Position numbers and translations under genes: made by a program
Notes under the pieces: generated by a model
Database searches by the model: none
Seen by the model: the letters and a program-made list of their open reading frames with translations, nothing else
What the model was told of the DNA's origin: nothing
Shown: in pieces, positions 50,496 to 58,215 of the stretch
Layout: the number at the start of each line of letters is the position of its first letter
Position numbering within the stretch: the first letter of the stretch is position 1
Source of the DNA: Myxococcales bacterium
GTDB taxonomy: Bacteria; Myxococcota_A; UBA796; GCA-2862545
Direction of reading: 5' to 3'
NCBI GenBank assembly: GCA_019634415.1
Contig: JAHQVJ010000160.1
Coordinates: 1 to 64,000 of the forward strand
DNA: 64,000 bases

Positions 50496-51653
50496 TCAGA
50501 AGTCCCCCACGCAGCTGTTCGGGACCACCGCTGGATCGCCGTCTTCGTCCACCACCCCTTCCACGAACCAGCACAGCCGCTCCAGCTCCTCGTCCGTCAG
50601 GGATTCTCCGGAGTCGATCCGCACCTCGCCGAGGTTGTCGAACACCGGGCCCACGAAGGGCTCGGCCGGGTTGCCCTCCTGGAGCTGGTTCGCCAGCTGA
50701 TCGGCATCGTTGCGCAGCTTCCCGGGCACGAAGAGCGGCCAGTCCAGCAGCTGCACCACCGAGTCGTCGCCGGAGATCCACGGCTGCCACGCCACGTCGA
50801 AGGGATCCCAGGTGCCCTGCTGCAGGGCCGTGAAGCGAGACGCGTAGTACGGCGCCCAGTTCCAGTAGGCCGACGTCAGACAACGCTCCGGGGCGACGTC
50901 GCACATGCCCTCGTCGTGGTAGCCGACGGAGTAGACCGGCACGTCGTCTCCGCCGCACTGAACCGTGCGCTGTGCGCTACGCTCGATGGCGATGGTGCTG
51001 TTCGTCTGCACCAGCACCACATCGGCCCCGTTGTCCATCAGCGCGTCGGCGAGCTCCGCCTCCCGCTTCGGGTCGAAGTAGCTGTCGAGCCAGAGCACCT
51101 CGACCTCCACCGCCCGATCCGCTGCGCGCGCCCCGAGGGTGAAGGCGTTGATGTGGCGGATGAACTGCGGCACCGGCAGCGCAGCCACCACGCCGAGCCG
51201 CTTGGTGCACGACATCTCGGCCGCCACGCCGCCAGCCACGTACAGCGGCTGGTAGATCCGGCCGAAGAAGGAGGTGAGGTTGTCGGACGCCGACGAGCCA
51301 CAGCACGACAGGAAGTAGCTGTCGGGGTTGTTGCTGGCCGCCTCCAGCGTGGGCACGATGTAGTCGGACGACGCGGTGACCACCACGTTCGCCCCGCCAT
51401 CCAGCGCCGAGGCGATGCTGTCGCGCACGTCCAAGAGGCCCACGAGCTCCTCGACGTCGGTCTCGATGCCGAGCTCCTCCTCCACCAGCAACCGCGCGGC
51501 GTCGTGGGCCTGGTTCCACCCGCCGTCCCCCGTGGTTCCGGGCAGTATCAGCTGCACGCGTGGCTCTACGCCATCTCGGCCGTCCGGCCAGGGTCCGACA
51601 CAGGAAGCGAGCCAGAGGCAGCCGGCGACTCGTACGAGATCGAGGGGGGTCAT
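50496..51653 (-). CDS. BMP/PnrA-like substrate-binding lipoprotein
   Basis: A 385-residue lipoprotein of the BMP/Med family (periplasmic binding fold), whose studied members bind nucleosides or related molecules for ABC uptake or sensing. The signal ends in LWLASC with Cys18. Family features are LILPGTTGDGGWNQAHDAARLL at the N-terminus, ANVVVTASSDYIVPTLEAASNNPDSYFLSCCG, IYQPLYVAGGVAAEMS and NGADVVLVQTNS. No permease or ATPase gene is nearby. Instead its ATG overlaps the stop of a SpoIIE-type phosphatase gene (ATGA), in an operon with a STAS-domain membrane protein. It may therefore serve as an extracellular sensor rather than a transporter component. Confidence 0.87.
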   Translation of the reverse strand: MTPLDLVRVAGCLWLASCVGPWPDGRDGVEPRVQLILPGTTGDGGWNQAHDAARLLVEEELGIETDVEELVGLLDVRDSIASALDGGANVVVTASSDYIVPTLEAASNNPDSYFLSCCGSSASDNLTSFFGRIYQPLYVAGGVAAEMSCTKRLGVVAALPVPQFIRHINAFTLGARAADRAVEVEVLWLDSYFDPKREAELADALMDNGADVVLVQTNSTIAIERSAQRTVQCGGDDVPVYSVGYHDEGMCDVAPERCLTSAYWNWAPYYASRFTALQQGTWDPFDVAWQPWISGDDSVVQLLDWPLFVPGKLRNDADQLANQLQEGNPAEPFVGPVFDNLGEVRIDSGESLTDEELERLCWFVEGVVDEDGDPAVVPNSCVGDF

Positions 51654-52324
51654 TCGGCGTCTCCGATCTGGATGGTCAACACAGTGACATCATCGCTGGA
51701 ATGAGGAACCAGCGTGTCGCGCAAGGTGCGGATCAGCGCCTCTCCGCCATGCGTCCAGGCAAGCTCGCACACGAAGCGCAGGCCGCGCTCACCGAGTCGC
51801 CCCCCCTGGGAGGTCTGCCCGTCGAGCAGCCCGTCGGTGTACAAGACCAGCACGTCCCCGGGCGCCATCGGGCTGGAGCTCGCTCGATACTCGCCTTCGG
51901 TCGACACCCCGAGGGGCATGGACCCTTCGCCCACCAGCGCACGAACTCCGCGAGCCCCACAGAGCAGGGGGGGCGGGTGCCCGGCATTGGCCACGTCGAT
52001 CCTGCCCTCGTCGGCTCGCACGGCCACAGCGATGCCGGTGACCAGCGCATCTTCGCCGCTCTCCTCCACCAACACCAGGTTCAGGGAGGCGAGCAGCGCG
52101 GCTGGACCTCCGTCCGTGGAGCGTAGCGCCGCCATCCGAGTGGCCCCACGGGCCGAGGCGGCCAGCGTCGTCGAGGTGCGGTCGTGCCCGCTGGCGTCTC
52201 CCAGCACGACCCAGCTGTGCTCGGGCCCCAGATCGTGCACACAGAACCAGTCACCGCCTAGCTCCCCGTCGTCGGCCGGTCGGCTCCAGCCATGGATGGA
52301 GCACCCTCCCACGGCCCACCTCAA
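51650..52324 (-). CDS. SpoIIE-type PP2C serine phosphatase
   Basis: A 224-residue protein phosphatase of the SpoIIE/PPM family, which dephosphorylates STAS-domain anti-sigma-factor antagonists in partner switching. Metal-site residues are intact: GGDWF near the N-terminus, GDASGHD, NAGHPPPLL, LYTDGLLDG and SSDDVTVLTI at the end. It consists of the catalytic domain only, with no sensor domain. The TTG start at 52324 overlaps the stop of the STAS gene (TTGA); a GTG at 52312 is an alternative. The end overlaps the BMP lipoprotein start by four bases. The upstream STAS protein is the obvious candidate substrate. Confidence 0.9.
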   Translation of the reverse strand: MRWAVGGCSIHGWSRPADDGELGGDWFCVHDLGPEHSWVVLGDASGHDRTSTTLAASARGATRMAALRSTDGGPAALLASLNLVLVEESGEDALVTGIAVAVRADEGRIDVANAGHPPPLLCGARGVRALVGEGSMPLGVSTEGEYRASSSPMAPGDVLVLYTDGLLDGQTSQGGRLGERGLRFVCELAWTHGGEALIRTLRDTLVPHSSDDVTVLTIQIGDAE

Positions 52325-53394
52325 GGAACTGGCTCCCCCGCATCACGGAGCACCTCGAAGCGAGCAGCGACGCGCACTCCGCCGTCCACCGCTTTGCTGA
52401 TCGTCTCGACGGACCGCAGGCTCGGCTCGGGGGCGCCGGACGACACACCCAGGAGACTCCTGGCCCGACGGGCAGCCTCCTCGCGGGCCAGCGCCAAAGC
52501 CAACTCCTCCGTGGCCCCCTCGGCGCTGGCGGACACCAGCCATCCCGTCTTGGTGACCACCTCGGGGGAGTCGATCCAGGCGGGCGCGAGCAGCTCGCCG
52601 TTGCTCCAGGCAACCGGGCCCTGGCCCGCTGGCTCGGGGGCACGACGCGACACCCAGAACAACACGCTGCCGGCCATCCCGAGCAGGAGCACGGCAAGCA
52701 CCATCGATCCGAACAGCACCCCCAGCGTACGCGACCCCACCGACGCCGCCGTGGAGGCGACGGCCGGCTCGGGCTCCGGCTGTGAGGGCCGGGGCATGCA
52801 GGGCTCCAAGGAGCCGTAGGGCGCAAGCTCGTCGAGATCCGCCGCGGCCCACCGAAGCGAGTCCGTCACCTCCGTCGCCAGCCGATCCACGAAGGAGAAG
52901 AACGTGTCCACGTCCTCGTCGAACTCGGCCACCGAGCCACACTGGGAGCAGTGAGCCACGGGCGCCCGGCCCGCCACCATCGCCGCCCGGTCCTCCAGGG
53001 CGTCGAGCACGCGCCCGAAGGCATGTCCGCACGCACACTGGTACGGCGCGATCACCGACAGGATCCGCGCAGGGCCGCAGAACCCACGAATCATGTTGAT
53101 CTGCCGAATCACGGCGGGACTGGCAGACACGATGTAGGCCCGCTCGAAGGTGGCCAGACGCAGCATGTTCAGCCACGCACGCACGCCGTACGACGTGACC
53201 AGATCCACCTGCGACAGGTCCAGCAACACCTGGCCGTGAAGATGAGCGGCGACGTCCGCCGTGGGGAACGACTCGTTGATGTGCCCCAGCACGCGGACCA
53301 CGACGAAGTCACCTCTCCGCCCGAGCTGGAGTCGGGCGTCGTGGCTGGGCAGCCCGATGGTGGGCACGTCCTGTGGTGAGTCTCGAAGCGCCAT
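52321..53394 (-). CDS. STAS-domain protein with zinc knuckles and one membrane helix
   Basis: A 357-residue protein. Residues 12-115 resemble a STAS domain (FVVVRVLGHINESFPTADV, then VLLDLSQVDLVTSYGVRAWLNML), with Ser68 at the position phosphorylated in anti-sigma-factor antagonists. Two cysteine pairs (CAC at 120-122, CSQC at 149-152) could bind zinc. One membrane helix (about 224-246) follows a Pro/Glu-rich stretch and leads to an extracytoplasmic domain of about 110 residues. The ATG at 53394 was chosen because the STAS region begins there. It heads the operon with the phosphatase and BMP lipoprotein, all overlapping by four bases, and is divergent from the zinc-ribbon/TPR pair. Confidence 0.78.
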   Translation of the reverse strand: MALRDSPQDVPTIGLPSHDARLQLGRRGDFVVVRVLGHINESFPTADVAAHLHGQVLLDLSQVDLVTSYGVRAWLNMLRLATFERAYIVSASPAVIRQINMIRGFCGPARILSVIAPYQCACGHAFGRVLDALEDRAAMVAGRAPVAHCSQCGSVAEFDEDVDTFFSFVDRLATEVTDSLRWAAADLDELAPYGSLEPCMPRPSQPEPEPAVASTAASVGSRTLGVLFGSMVLAVLLLGMAGSVLFWVSRRAPEPAGQGPVAWSNGELLAPAWIDSPEVVTKTGWLVSASAEGATEELALALAREEAARRARSLLGVSSGAPEPSLRSVETISKAVDGGVRVAARFEVLRDAGEPVP

Positions 53395-53495
53395 CGTCAA
53401 CGTCAGGGATTGTACGAAGTGGACGACAAGCCCGCAAACATGCGGCTCAGCTTCCTCAGAGGGGTTTGCCGCATTCACTACTCGAGAGCCACAAA

Positions 53496-53522
53496 TCAAC
53501 GTATAGACGATCTACGGATTGA
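53496..53522. promoter_or_regulatory. Dyad in the divergent promoter region
   Basis: TCAA-N4-TAGA and TCTA-N4-TTGA are mirrored around CGA, so eight of twelve bases per half-site match. The dyad runs into a TTGACA (53519-53524). It lies 102 bases from the STAS start and 96 bases from the zinc-ribbon gene start and could control both. Confidence 0.4.
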
Positions 53523-53573
53523 CATGTAAGAAAACCCTATCTGCAGGCGCCCAGACGGCCCCTCAGGGTTCGG

Positions 53574-53579
53574 TATACT
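53574..53579 (+). promoter_or_regulatory. -10 box (TATACT) of the zinc-ribbon/TPR pair
   Basis: TATACT is one base from consensus and sits 38 bases before the ATG at 53618, leaving a leader with AGGAGG. The TTGACA at 53519 is too far upstream to be its -35. Confidence 0.45.
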
Positions 53580-53617
53580 CCGCCTCCCCGGCCGATCGGC
53601 GGACTCAGGAGGCGAAC

Positions 53618-54205
53618 ATGGCCGCGGCATCCAGTGGCGCCCAGGCGAAGTGCCCAGCGTGCGGCGCCATCTATCAGAGCCACTACGCGACCTGCTTGGT
53701 GGACGGCGAGACCCTGGAGATCGTCACGAGCCCGCAGCTCGAGGCGCCCGCTCAAAGGCGGCGGTGGCTCACGCCCCTGCTGTTGGTGGGGTCGGCCGTC
53801 GTGGTCGGCGGAGCCGCTACGATGCTGCTCTTGCCGGAGCGCAGTCCTGGCCTCGAGCCGATGTCGCAGCCCCTGAGCCCCACGCCAGCGGTGGAGGCTG
53901 CCGCCATCACTCAAGACGACGCCGAGGCCGAGGCGCCGGAAGCGGAGCCCGCCACCGAACCGGAATCCCGCGCGACTGGCTCGGCCGAGCCGCCCCCCCC
54001 GCCGAGTCCACGGAAGACCACCCCCAAGGCGAAGCCCAGCGCGGCCTCCACCAAGCCAACCCCTGCGCCGCAGATCACCGCCAAGACCGAACCAGAGGTG
54101 CCCGAGCCCGTGGCGGAGCCGAACTCCGCCGAAGCCGAGGTCGAGACCGAGGCGAAGCCCGAGCCCTCGTTCCGGTCGGACGATCTGAAGAACCCCTTCG
54201 ATTGA
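53618..54205 (+). CDS. Zinc-ribbon single-pass membrane protein
   Basis: A 195-residue protein. The N-terminus has a zinc-ribbon-like pair CPACG (12-16) and a further Cys at about 26 (YATCLVDG). A membrane helix follows (about 50-72), then a long Pro/Ala/Glu-rich extracytoplasmic tail (about 80-195) ending in FRSDDLKNPFD. The Lys/Pro/Glu linker suggests a periplasm-spanning protein. Similar zinc-ribbon plus membrane-helix proteins in myxobacteria are of unknown role. The ATG at 53618 has AGGAGG just upstream. It is followed 11 bases later by the TPR protein, so the two are an operon. Confidence 0.75.
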   Translation: MAAASSGAQAKCPACGAIYQSHYATCLVDGETLEIVTSPQLEAPAQRRRWLTPLLLVGSAVVVGGAATMLLLPERSPGLEPMSQPLSPTPAVEAAAITQDDAEAEAPEAEPATEPESRATGSAEPPPPPSPRKTTPKAKPSAASTKPTPAPQITAKTEPEVPEPVAEPNSAEAEVETEAKPEPSFRSDDLKNPFD

Positions 54206-54216
54206 CAGGAGACGAC

Positions 54217-54939
54217 GTGGTCTTGCGCATCCTCCTCATGCCGCTGTGGACCTCCCCGTCGAGCTGGGCCCAAGAGCCCCCACCAACGGATGCCACACCG
54301 ACCCAGGCCGACGACGCCGATCTGAACCGGGCCGAGGCCAAGCGCCTCTTCGACGTGGGGGTCCAGCTCTACGAAGAAGGCCAGTACGGACCCGCCATCG
54401 AGGCGTTCCAGCGCGCCTACGACCTCACGGAGCACCCCGAGCTGCTCTTCAACATGGCGAACGCCCAGGAGCGACACGGCGACCTCGAGGGTGCCATTCG
54501 CTCCCTCGATCGGTACCGCCTCGACGCGGAGCCGGACGAGCGAGAGGTGCTGAGCCGGCGCATCCTGTCGCTCGAGGCACGTGTGAAGGCCGCCGAGACA
54601 GCAGCGGCAGCCGCAGCGGCCCCTCCCACCACGACGCCGCCACCTCCCCTCGCGACGCCCACCCGATCGGGGCCGAGGTGGGCCATCGTGTCGGCCGGAG
54701 CCCTCACCTTCGCCACCTTCGGGGCCACCTCGGCGGTGACCTACGGAGCGTCCCGACGCTTCCTGCGAAACGAGGACCAGGAGAGCTACGAGACGGTTCG
54801 ACCCGTCAACAACGTGAGCTTGGCATTGGCTGGGCTGGGCCTGGTGACCACCACCGTGGGTCTCACCTGGCGGAAGCGGCCATCCGACGGCACCGCCTCG
54901 GTGAGGCTCGGACCCAACGGCATCGTGGCCAACTTCTAG
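54217..54939 (+). CDS. Exported TPR-repeat protein with C-terminal membrane helices
   Basis: A 240-residue protein with an N-terminal signal (MVLRILLMPLWTSPSSWAQ). A tetratricopeptide-type domain follows (AEAKRLFDVGVQLYEEGQYGPAIEAFQRAYDLTEHPELLFNMANAQERHGDLEGAIRSLDRYR, about 37-98). Then come a helix with an Ala run, a Pro/Thr linker and two hydrophobic segments (about 150-170 and 195-215). This arrangement is common in periplasmic TPR proteins of this group, where the TPR binds a partner. The GTG at 54217 has AGGAG five bases upstream. Its operon partner is the zinc-ribbon membrane protein; the two end parts may meet in the periplasm. Confidence 0.8.
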   Translation: MVLRILLMPLWTSPSSWAQEPPPTDATPTQADDADLNRAEAKRLFDVGVQLYEEGQYGPAIEAFQRAYDLTEHPELLFNMANAQERHGDLEGAIRSLDRYRLDAEPDEREVLSRRILSLEARVKAAETAAAAAAAPPTTTPPPPLATPTRSGPRWAIVSAGALTFATFGATSAVTYGASRRFLRNEDQESYETVRPVNNVSLALAGLGLVTTTVGLTWRKRPSDGTASVRLGPNGIVANF

Positions 54940-54987
54940 CGCTCTGCACCGTACAGCTGCGCTCGACGGAGTTGACCGGGACATGCA

Positions 54988-55047
54988 CGATGTGCGCGCC
55001 GCAGGAACATGGCTACCGAACCATTGAAACGGACGTCGCGCACATCG
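54988..55047. repeat. 11-base perfect inverted repeat between convergent genes
   Basis: CGATGTGCGCG (54988-54998) and CGCGCACATCG (55037-55047) enclose 38 bases. The repeat lies in the 143-base gap between the convergent TPR and hydrolase genes (54940-55082), flanked by two further imperfect palindromes at 54963-54975 and 55079-55099 that are inverted relative to each other. It may be a two-way terminator or a small non-coding mobile element; no T-runs are present. Confidence 0.5.
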
Positions 55048-55078
55048 AGCCCCACGGGTCTGTCGCTCACTACAGCAT

Positions 55079-55099
55079 CCAATCAACTTCGTCGATTGG
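55079..55099. repeat. Imperfect palindrome over the hydrolase stop, related to the ATCAAC element
   Basis: CCAATCAAC-TTC-GTCGATTGG has nine-base arms with one mismatch and a core close to the palindrome at 15467-15499 and 31896-31919. It covers the stop codon of the hydrolase gene (55083-55085). It may be a degenerate copy. Confidence 0.4.
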
Positions 55100-56630
55100 C
55101 GCCGTAGCGCCGCACCACATCTGGCAAACGTCGCGCCATCTGACTGCGGAAGCGGAGGACCCCACAGGTGGGGCGCATGAACACCATGAGCTCCACGGCC
55201 TGCTGTGGTGGCTCGAACCCAGCGATGCTGACGGCATCCAGGGGCTCGACGGCGTCGGCGGCGTGCCACTCGGCGAGCATCGACGGTCCCAGCCAGGCCG
55301 TGCGGCCGGGCGTCCGCTCCCCCAAGGTGGCCGTGGCGTGGCCCAGGATGCGCGTCACCTCCTCGCGACCATGGACCGCCCGAGCGAGCACGGGGCTGCG
55401 GAACTGCACGTCGTCGTGCAGCGGAAAGGGCAGCACCGGCTCCACCGCCGCGGACCCGACAGGCCCCTCGTCGTCGGCCACGGCGGGAAGCGTTCGCCCC
55501 ATGCGCTCCAGCAGCTCCTCCACCGCCGGCAAGGGACGCAGGTAGATCGCCGCCCGATCGTCGAACCGACCAGCGGTGACGCCGTGCAGCTGGAACCTCC
55601 CCACGGGCACGGTCCAGTGCACCCAGCGTCCCTGCTCACCGTGGTACTCGGCCAGCACCTGAGGCGGGCCGGACAGGGCCGCTAGGAGGTCCCGCACCAG
55701 CTCCTGCGCCTCGGACGCCGTGCGGATCCTCTGCTCGAAGGGATCGGCCACGCCGAGGGCACCGTCGAGCGCACCGAGAAAGAGGTTGTCGGATTGCGGG
55801 ACAGCGGCCTTCAGGAACGCAGTGATCCGATCCACCACACCCCGATCTTCGAGCACACCGAAGTGACCGAGCCCCTGGGTGACCACTCGCTCCGCACCCG
55901 GCCACGACCGCGCCAACGCCTCGCTGGAGCGAGGGGGCACCCACACGTCCGCGGCGTCGTGGATCAGCAGCGCGCGACCCGACAGCCGCCCCGGCTGGAG
56001 GTCCACCCGCTGCTCGGCCAGCTCGGTACCCGTACGCCTCAGAACGATCGTTCTCGCGTCTGCCTTCAGCGCCTCGGGAAGCTCCAGGGCAGCAAACACC
56101 CCCTCGACGTGGGCGGCGTAGTCGATGGGCGGCGCGAGGAACACGAAGTTGTCGGCCACCAGCCCCTGGTCGCGGGCGATCAGGACACCGGCGGCTCCCG
56201 CGGAGTGAGCCACGATGCCGAGGGGTCGACCGACGGCGGCCACACAGCCACGAACGCCCTCCGCCAGTGCCTGCAGCGTGACGAGGCTCCCGTCGGAGGC
56301 ACCGTGTCCGGGTGCATCGTAGACCACGGCCCGGAACCCCTGCTCGGCGAGCGTCCGCGCCAGTGAGGCCATCTGGACAGCACGACCGTTCTGGCCGTGA
56401 ACCAGCACGATGACAGGGCCTTGTCCGACGGTCCACGCACGACACAGGGCCCCGCCCACACCGAAGTCGAACGACTCCGCACTGGCGAAGGGCTCTTCCA
56501 CCTCGCGGGGAGGCCCCGATCGGCGACACAGCCCGTCTACGACGTAGGTTGCGCGCTCGGCCTCGGGCCGTCCTCGCCAACCCTCCTGGGTGAGCCCGTA
56601 CATGCGTTCCACATGAGATACTCCGAACAC
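55083..56630 (-). CDS. Alpha/beta hydrolase fused to a SnoaL-like domain
   Basis: A 515-residue two-domain protein. Residues 50-280 are an alpha/beta hydrolase: oxyanion region VIVLVHGQNG, YDAPGHGAS, the nucleophile elbow AHSAG with Ser143, and GLGHFGVLED with the likely catalytic His. The C-terminal part (about 300-500) resembles SnoaL/NTF2-like domains (PLHDDVQFRSPVLARAVHGREEVTRILGHA). No signal peptide is present. The GTG at 56630 has AAGGAGG six bases upstream. It is divergent from a TetR regulator across 80 bases, the usual arrangement for a regulator and its target. The substrate is unknown; a role in detoxifying or modifying a hydrophobic ester or polyketide-like compound is possible. 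Confidence 0.8.
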   Translation of the reverse strand: MFGVSHVERMYGLTQEGWRGRPEAERATYVVDGLCRRSGPPREVEEPFASAESFDFGVGGALCRAWTVGQGPVIVLVHGQNGRAVQMASLARTLAEQGFRAVVYDAPGHGASDGSLVTLQALAEGVRGCVAAVGRPLGIVAHSAGAAGVLIARDQGLVADNFVFLAPPIDYAAHVEGVFAALELPEALKADARTIVLRRTGTELAEQRVDLQPGRLSGRALLIHDAADVWVPPRSSEALARSWPGAERVVTQGLGHFGVLEDRGVVDRITAFLKAAVPQSDNLFLGALDGALGVADPFEQRIRTASEAQELVRDLLAALSGPPQVLAEYHGEQGRWVHWTVPVGRFQLHGVTAGRFDDRAAIYLRPLPAVEELLERMGRTLPAVADDEGPVGSAAVEPVLPFPLHDDVQFRSPVLARAVHGREEVTRILGHATATLGERTPGRTAWLGPSMLAEWHAADAVEPLDAVSIAGFEPPQQAVELMVFMRPTCGVLRFRSQMARRLPDVVRRYGANRRS

Positions 56631-56695
56631 CTCAGCCTCCTTAGCACGATCGTTTTGAACCTACTGCCAACCATGGTCACCTGTCCAACTGCCCA

Positions 56696-56704
56696 TGCTA
56701 GATT
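56696..56704 (+). promoter_or_regulatory. Extended -10 (TGCTAGATT), leaderless start of the tetR gene
   Basis: TGC-TAGATT ends six bases before the ATG at 56711, with no ribosome site. An ACGATCGT palindrome at 56646-56653 in the same 80-base divergent gap is a possible operator half. Confidence 0.5.
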
Positions 56705-56710
56705 CCACAC

Positions 56711-57298
56711 ATGGAACCGGACGCCCTCGTCGCTCGCTGCCTCGATCATCTCCGCACGACCGGTCTACTCGGCTTCTCCATCGCCGAGCTGGCCAGCTCC
56801 GTGTCCCTGTCGAAGAGCGGTCTGTACGCCTCCTTCGGCTCGAAGGAGTCCCTCCAGCTCGCCGTCGTCACCGAGGCGCGACGTCAGTTCACGGCTCAGG
56901 TGGTGGCCCCCAGCCTGTTGCTCGAGCGAGGAGTTCCGCGGATCTGGGGGATCAGCCGCGCCTGGACTGCCTGGGCGGACGTTCCAGGGGGGTGTCCCTT
57001 CGTCGCCTGGGCCGCCGAGCTGGACGACCGTGTTGGCCCGCTACGCGACGCCGTGGTGGCCACCCAGAAGGACTGGACGGACTTCCTGCAGAACGCCTGC
57101 CGCATCGCCATCGACGAGGGCCACTTCCGAGCAGATCTCGACGCCGAGGCGTGGGCCTTTCGGTTCTACGCGTTGCACATGGGATTCCACATGTACGAGC
57201 GGCTCCTGCGACACCCGCGCTCCGAGGCCCTGCGAGAGGCGAGCGTGGACCAGCTCCTGCAACAAGCCGCATCGCCTGGCACGTCCGTCAGCGGGTGA
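56711..57298 (+). CDS. TetR/AcrR family transcriptional regulator
   Basis: A 195-residue TetR-family repressor. The N-terminal helix-turn-helix is clear (FSIAELASSVSLSKSGLYASFGSKESLQLAVV, about 22-53), and the C-terminal ligand domain has the helical pattern of the family (WGISRAWTAWADVPGGCPFVAWAAELDD), close to TetR_C domains of the AefR/NemR-like group. It most likely represses the divergent hydrolase gene and itself; the inducer is unknown. The ATG at 56711 lies six bases after an extended -10, so it is probably translated from a leaderless mRNA. It ends 11 bases inside the convergent PH-domain gene. Confidence 0.9.
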   Translation: MEPDALVARCLDHLRTTGLLGFSIAELASSVSLSKSGLYASFGSKESLQLAVVTEARRQFTAQVVAPSLLLERGVPRIWGISRAWTAWADVPGGCPFVAWAAELDDRVGPLRDAVVATQKDWTDFLQNACRIAIDEGHFRADLDAEAWAFRFYALHMGFHMYERLLRHPRSEALREASVDQLLQQAASPGTSVSG

Positions 57299-58175
57299 CG
57301 CCGCGCAGTGCCTCGTACAGCTCCCTCGTGCGAGCGGGCTCCTCCGCATTGAAGATCACGTAGCCAAGGGACGTGCGAACGAGCACGAAGGGGGGCTTGT
57401 CTCGCTGCAAGAACAGCCGCCCCGCACCCAGACCGTCCAGCTGGAAGTGTCCGCGAAGCGTGCCGCCGAGGGCGAAGCCATTGGTGCGACGCCGGATGGG
57501 CGGCAGCTGCTCGAGCAGCGTCACCTCCGTGATCTGGTCAGCGTGGACGCGGGCTGTGTAGATCCCTCCGTCCACCGTGAGCTCCGAGGCCCCCACGCTC
57601 ACCTCCAGAGGCTGCAGGTTCAGGGCGAACAGCACACCCACCACGCCGAGCACCACCACCATCGACCCGCCCACCGCGAGCAGCGCTGCCCGAGCGCCCC
57701 GCTCGGCCCCGGCGACGTGCTCGGCACTCAGAGCCTCCACGTGGGGGGCCGCAGCGCGAATGGCGGCGACCAAGGCGTCGGGCTCATCCGTTCCGAGCCG
57801 AAAGGCGCGGCCGTCGCGAAACCGTAGCTCCACGGCGTCCAGCCCCGAGGTGCTCCACATCCAGCCACTGGGGGTGAGGCGGATCCCCCAGCCGTAGTAC
57901 CAGCGGTTGCGAACACGGCCAGCAGCGACCACCTCCCCCAGATCGATGCGCCGTCGGATCACCCCCACTCCGAAGCGCGCCTGCAGCTGGGTGCCCTCGA
58001 TCCGCACGGTGAGGGCCCCGAAGGCGACAAGCACGGCCACCCCCACACAGGCGAGCACGCCAGCCAGGAGCGCAGCTCCACTCCAGAGGAACCACAGCCC
58101 GAGCCCACCCAGGAGCCCCACCGTCACGAGGGAGATGACGAGACCGACCTGGGTGTGGTGATAGCGCGCCGGCAT
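57288..58175 (-). CDS. Bacterial PH-domain membrane protein
   Basis: A 295-residue membrane protein with four hydrophobic segments in two pairs (about 10-27, 30-52, then 160-182). After the first pair is a bacterial PH-like domain (LTVRIEGTQLQARFGVGVIRRRIDLGEVVAAGRVRNRWYYGWGIRLTPSGWMWSTSG, about 55-112), and a second, shorter one follows the later helix (YTARVHADQITEVTLLEQLP). Such proteins are widespread and of unknown function. The ATG at 58175 has GAGGAGG four bases upstream. It overlaps the tetR gene end by 11 bases and follows the CDP-alcohol phosphatidyltransferase by 40 bases, so the two may form an operon. Confidence 0.75.
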   Translation of the reverse strand: MPARYHHTQVGLVISLVTVGLLGGLGLWFLWSGAALLAGVLACVGVAVLVAFGALTVRIEGTQLQARFGVGVIRRRIDLGEVVAAGRVRNRWYYGWGIRLTPSGWMWSTSGLDAVELRFRDGRAFRLGTDEPDALVAAIRAAAPHVEALSAEHVAGAERGARAALLAVGGSMVVVLGVVGVLFALNLQPLEVSVGASELTVDGGIYTARVHADQITEVTLLEQLPPIRRRTNGFALGGTLRGHFQLDGLGAGRLFLQRDKPPFVLVRTSLGYVIFNAEEPARTRELYEALRGVTR

Positions 58176-58215
58176 GAAGCCTCCTCGCCCACTCACTACG
58201 GCGAGGATCGCACGC

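Noticed and set aside
53519-53524. TTGACA as a -35 box for the zinc-ribbon gene
   Set aside because: The only good -10 (53574) is 49 bases away, and no -10 is found 16-18 bases downstream of the TTGACA.
54961-55099. Integron attC site
   Set aside because: The ends do not match R-Y-Y-Y-A-A-C / G-T-T-R-R-R-Y in the correct orientation and no integrase or cassette array is present.
56041-56054. Perfect 14-base palindrome AGAACGATCGTTCT
   Set aside because: It lies inside the hydrolase coding region and its codons are ordinary; probably chance, though it shares ACGATCGT with the divergent gap at 56646.
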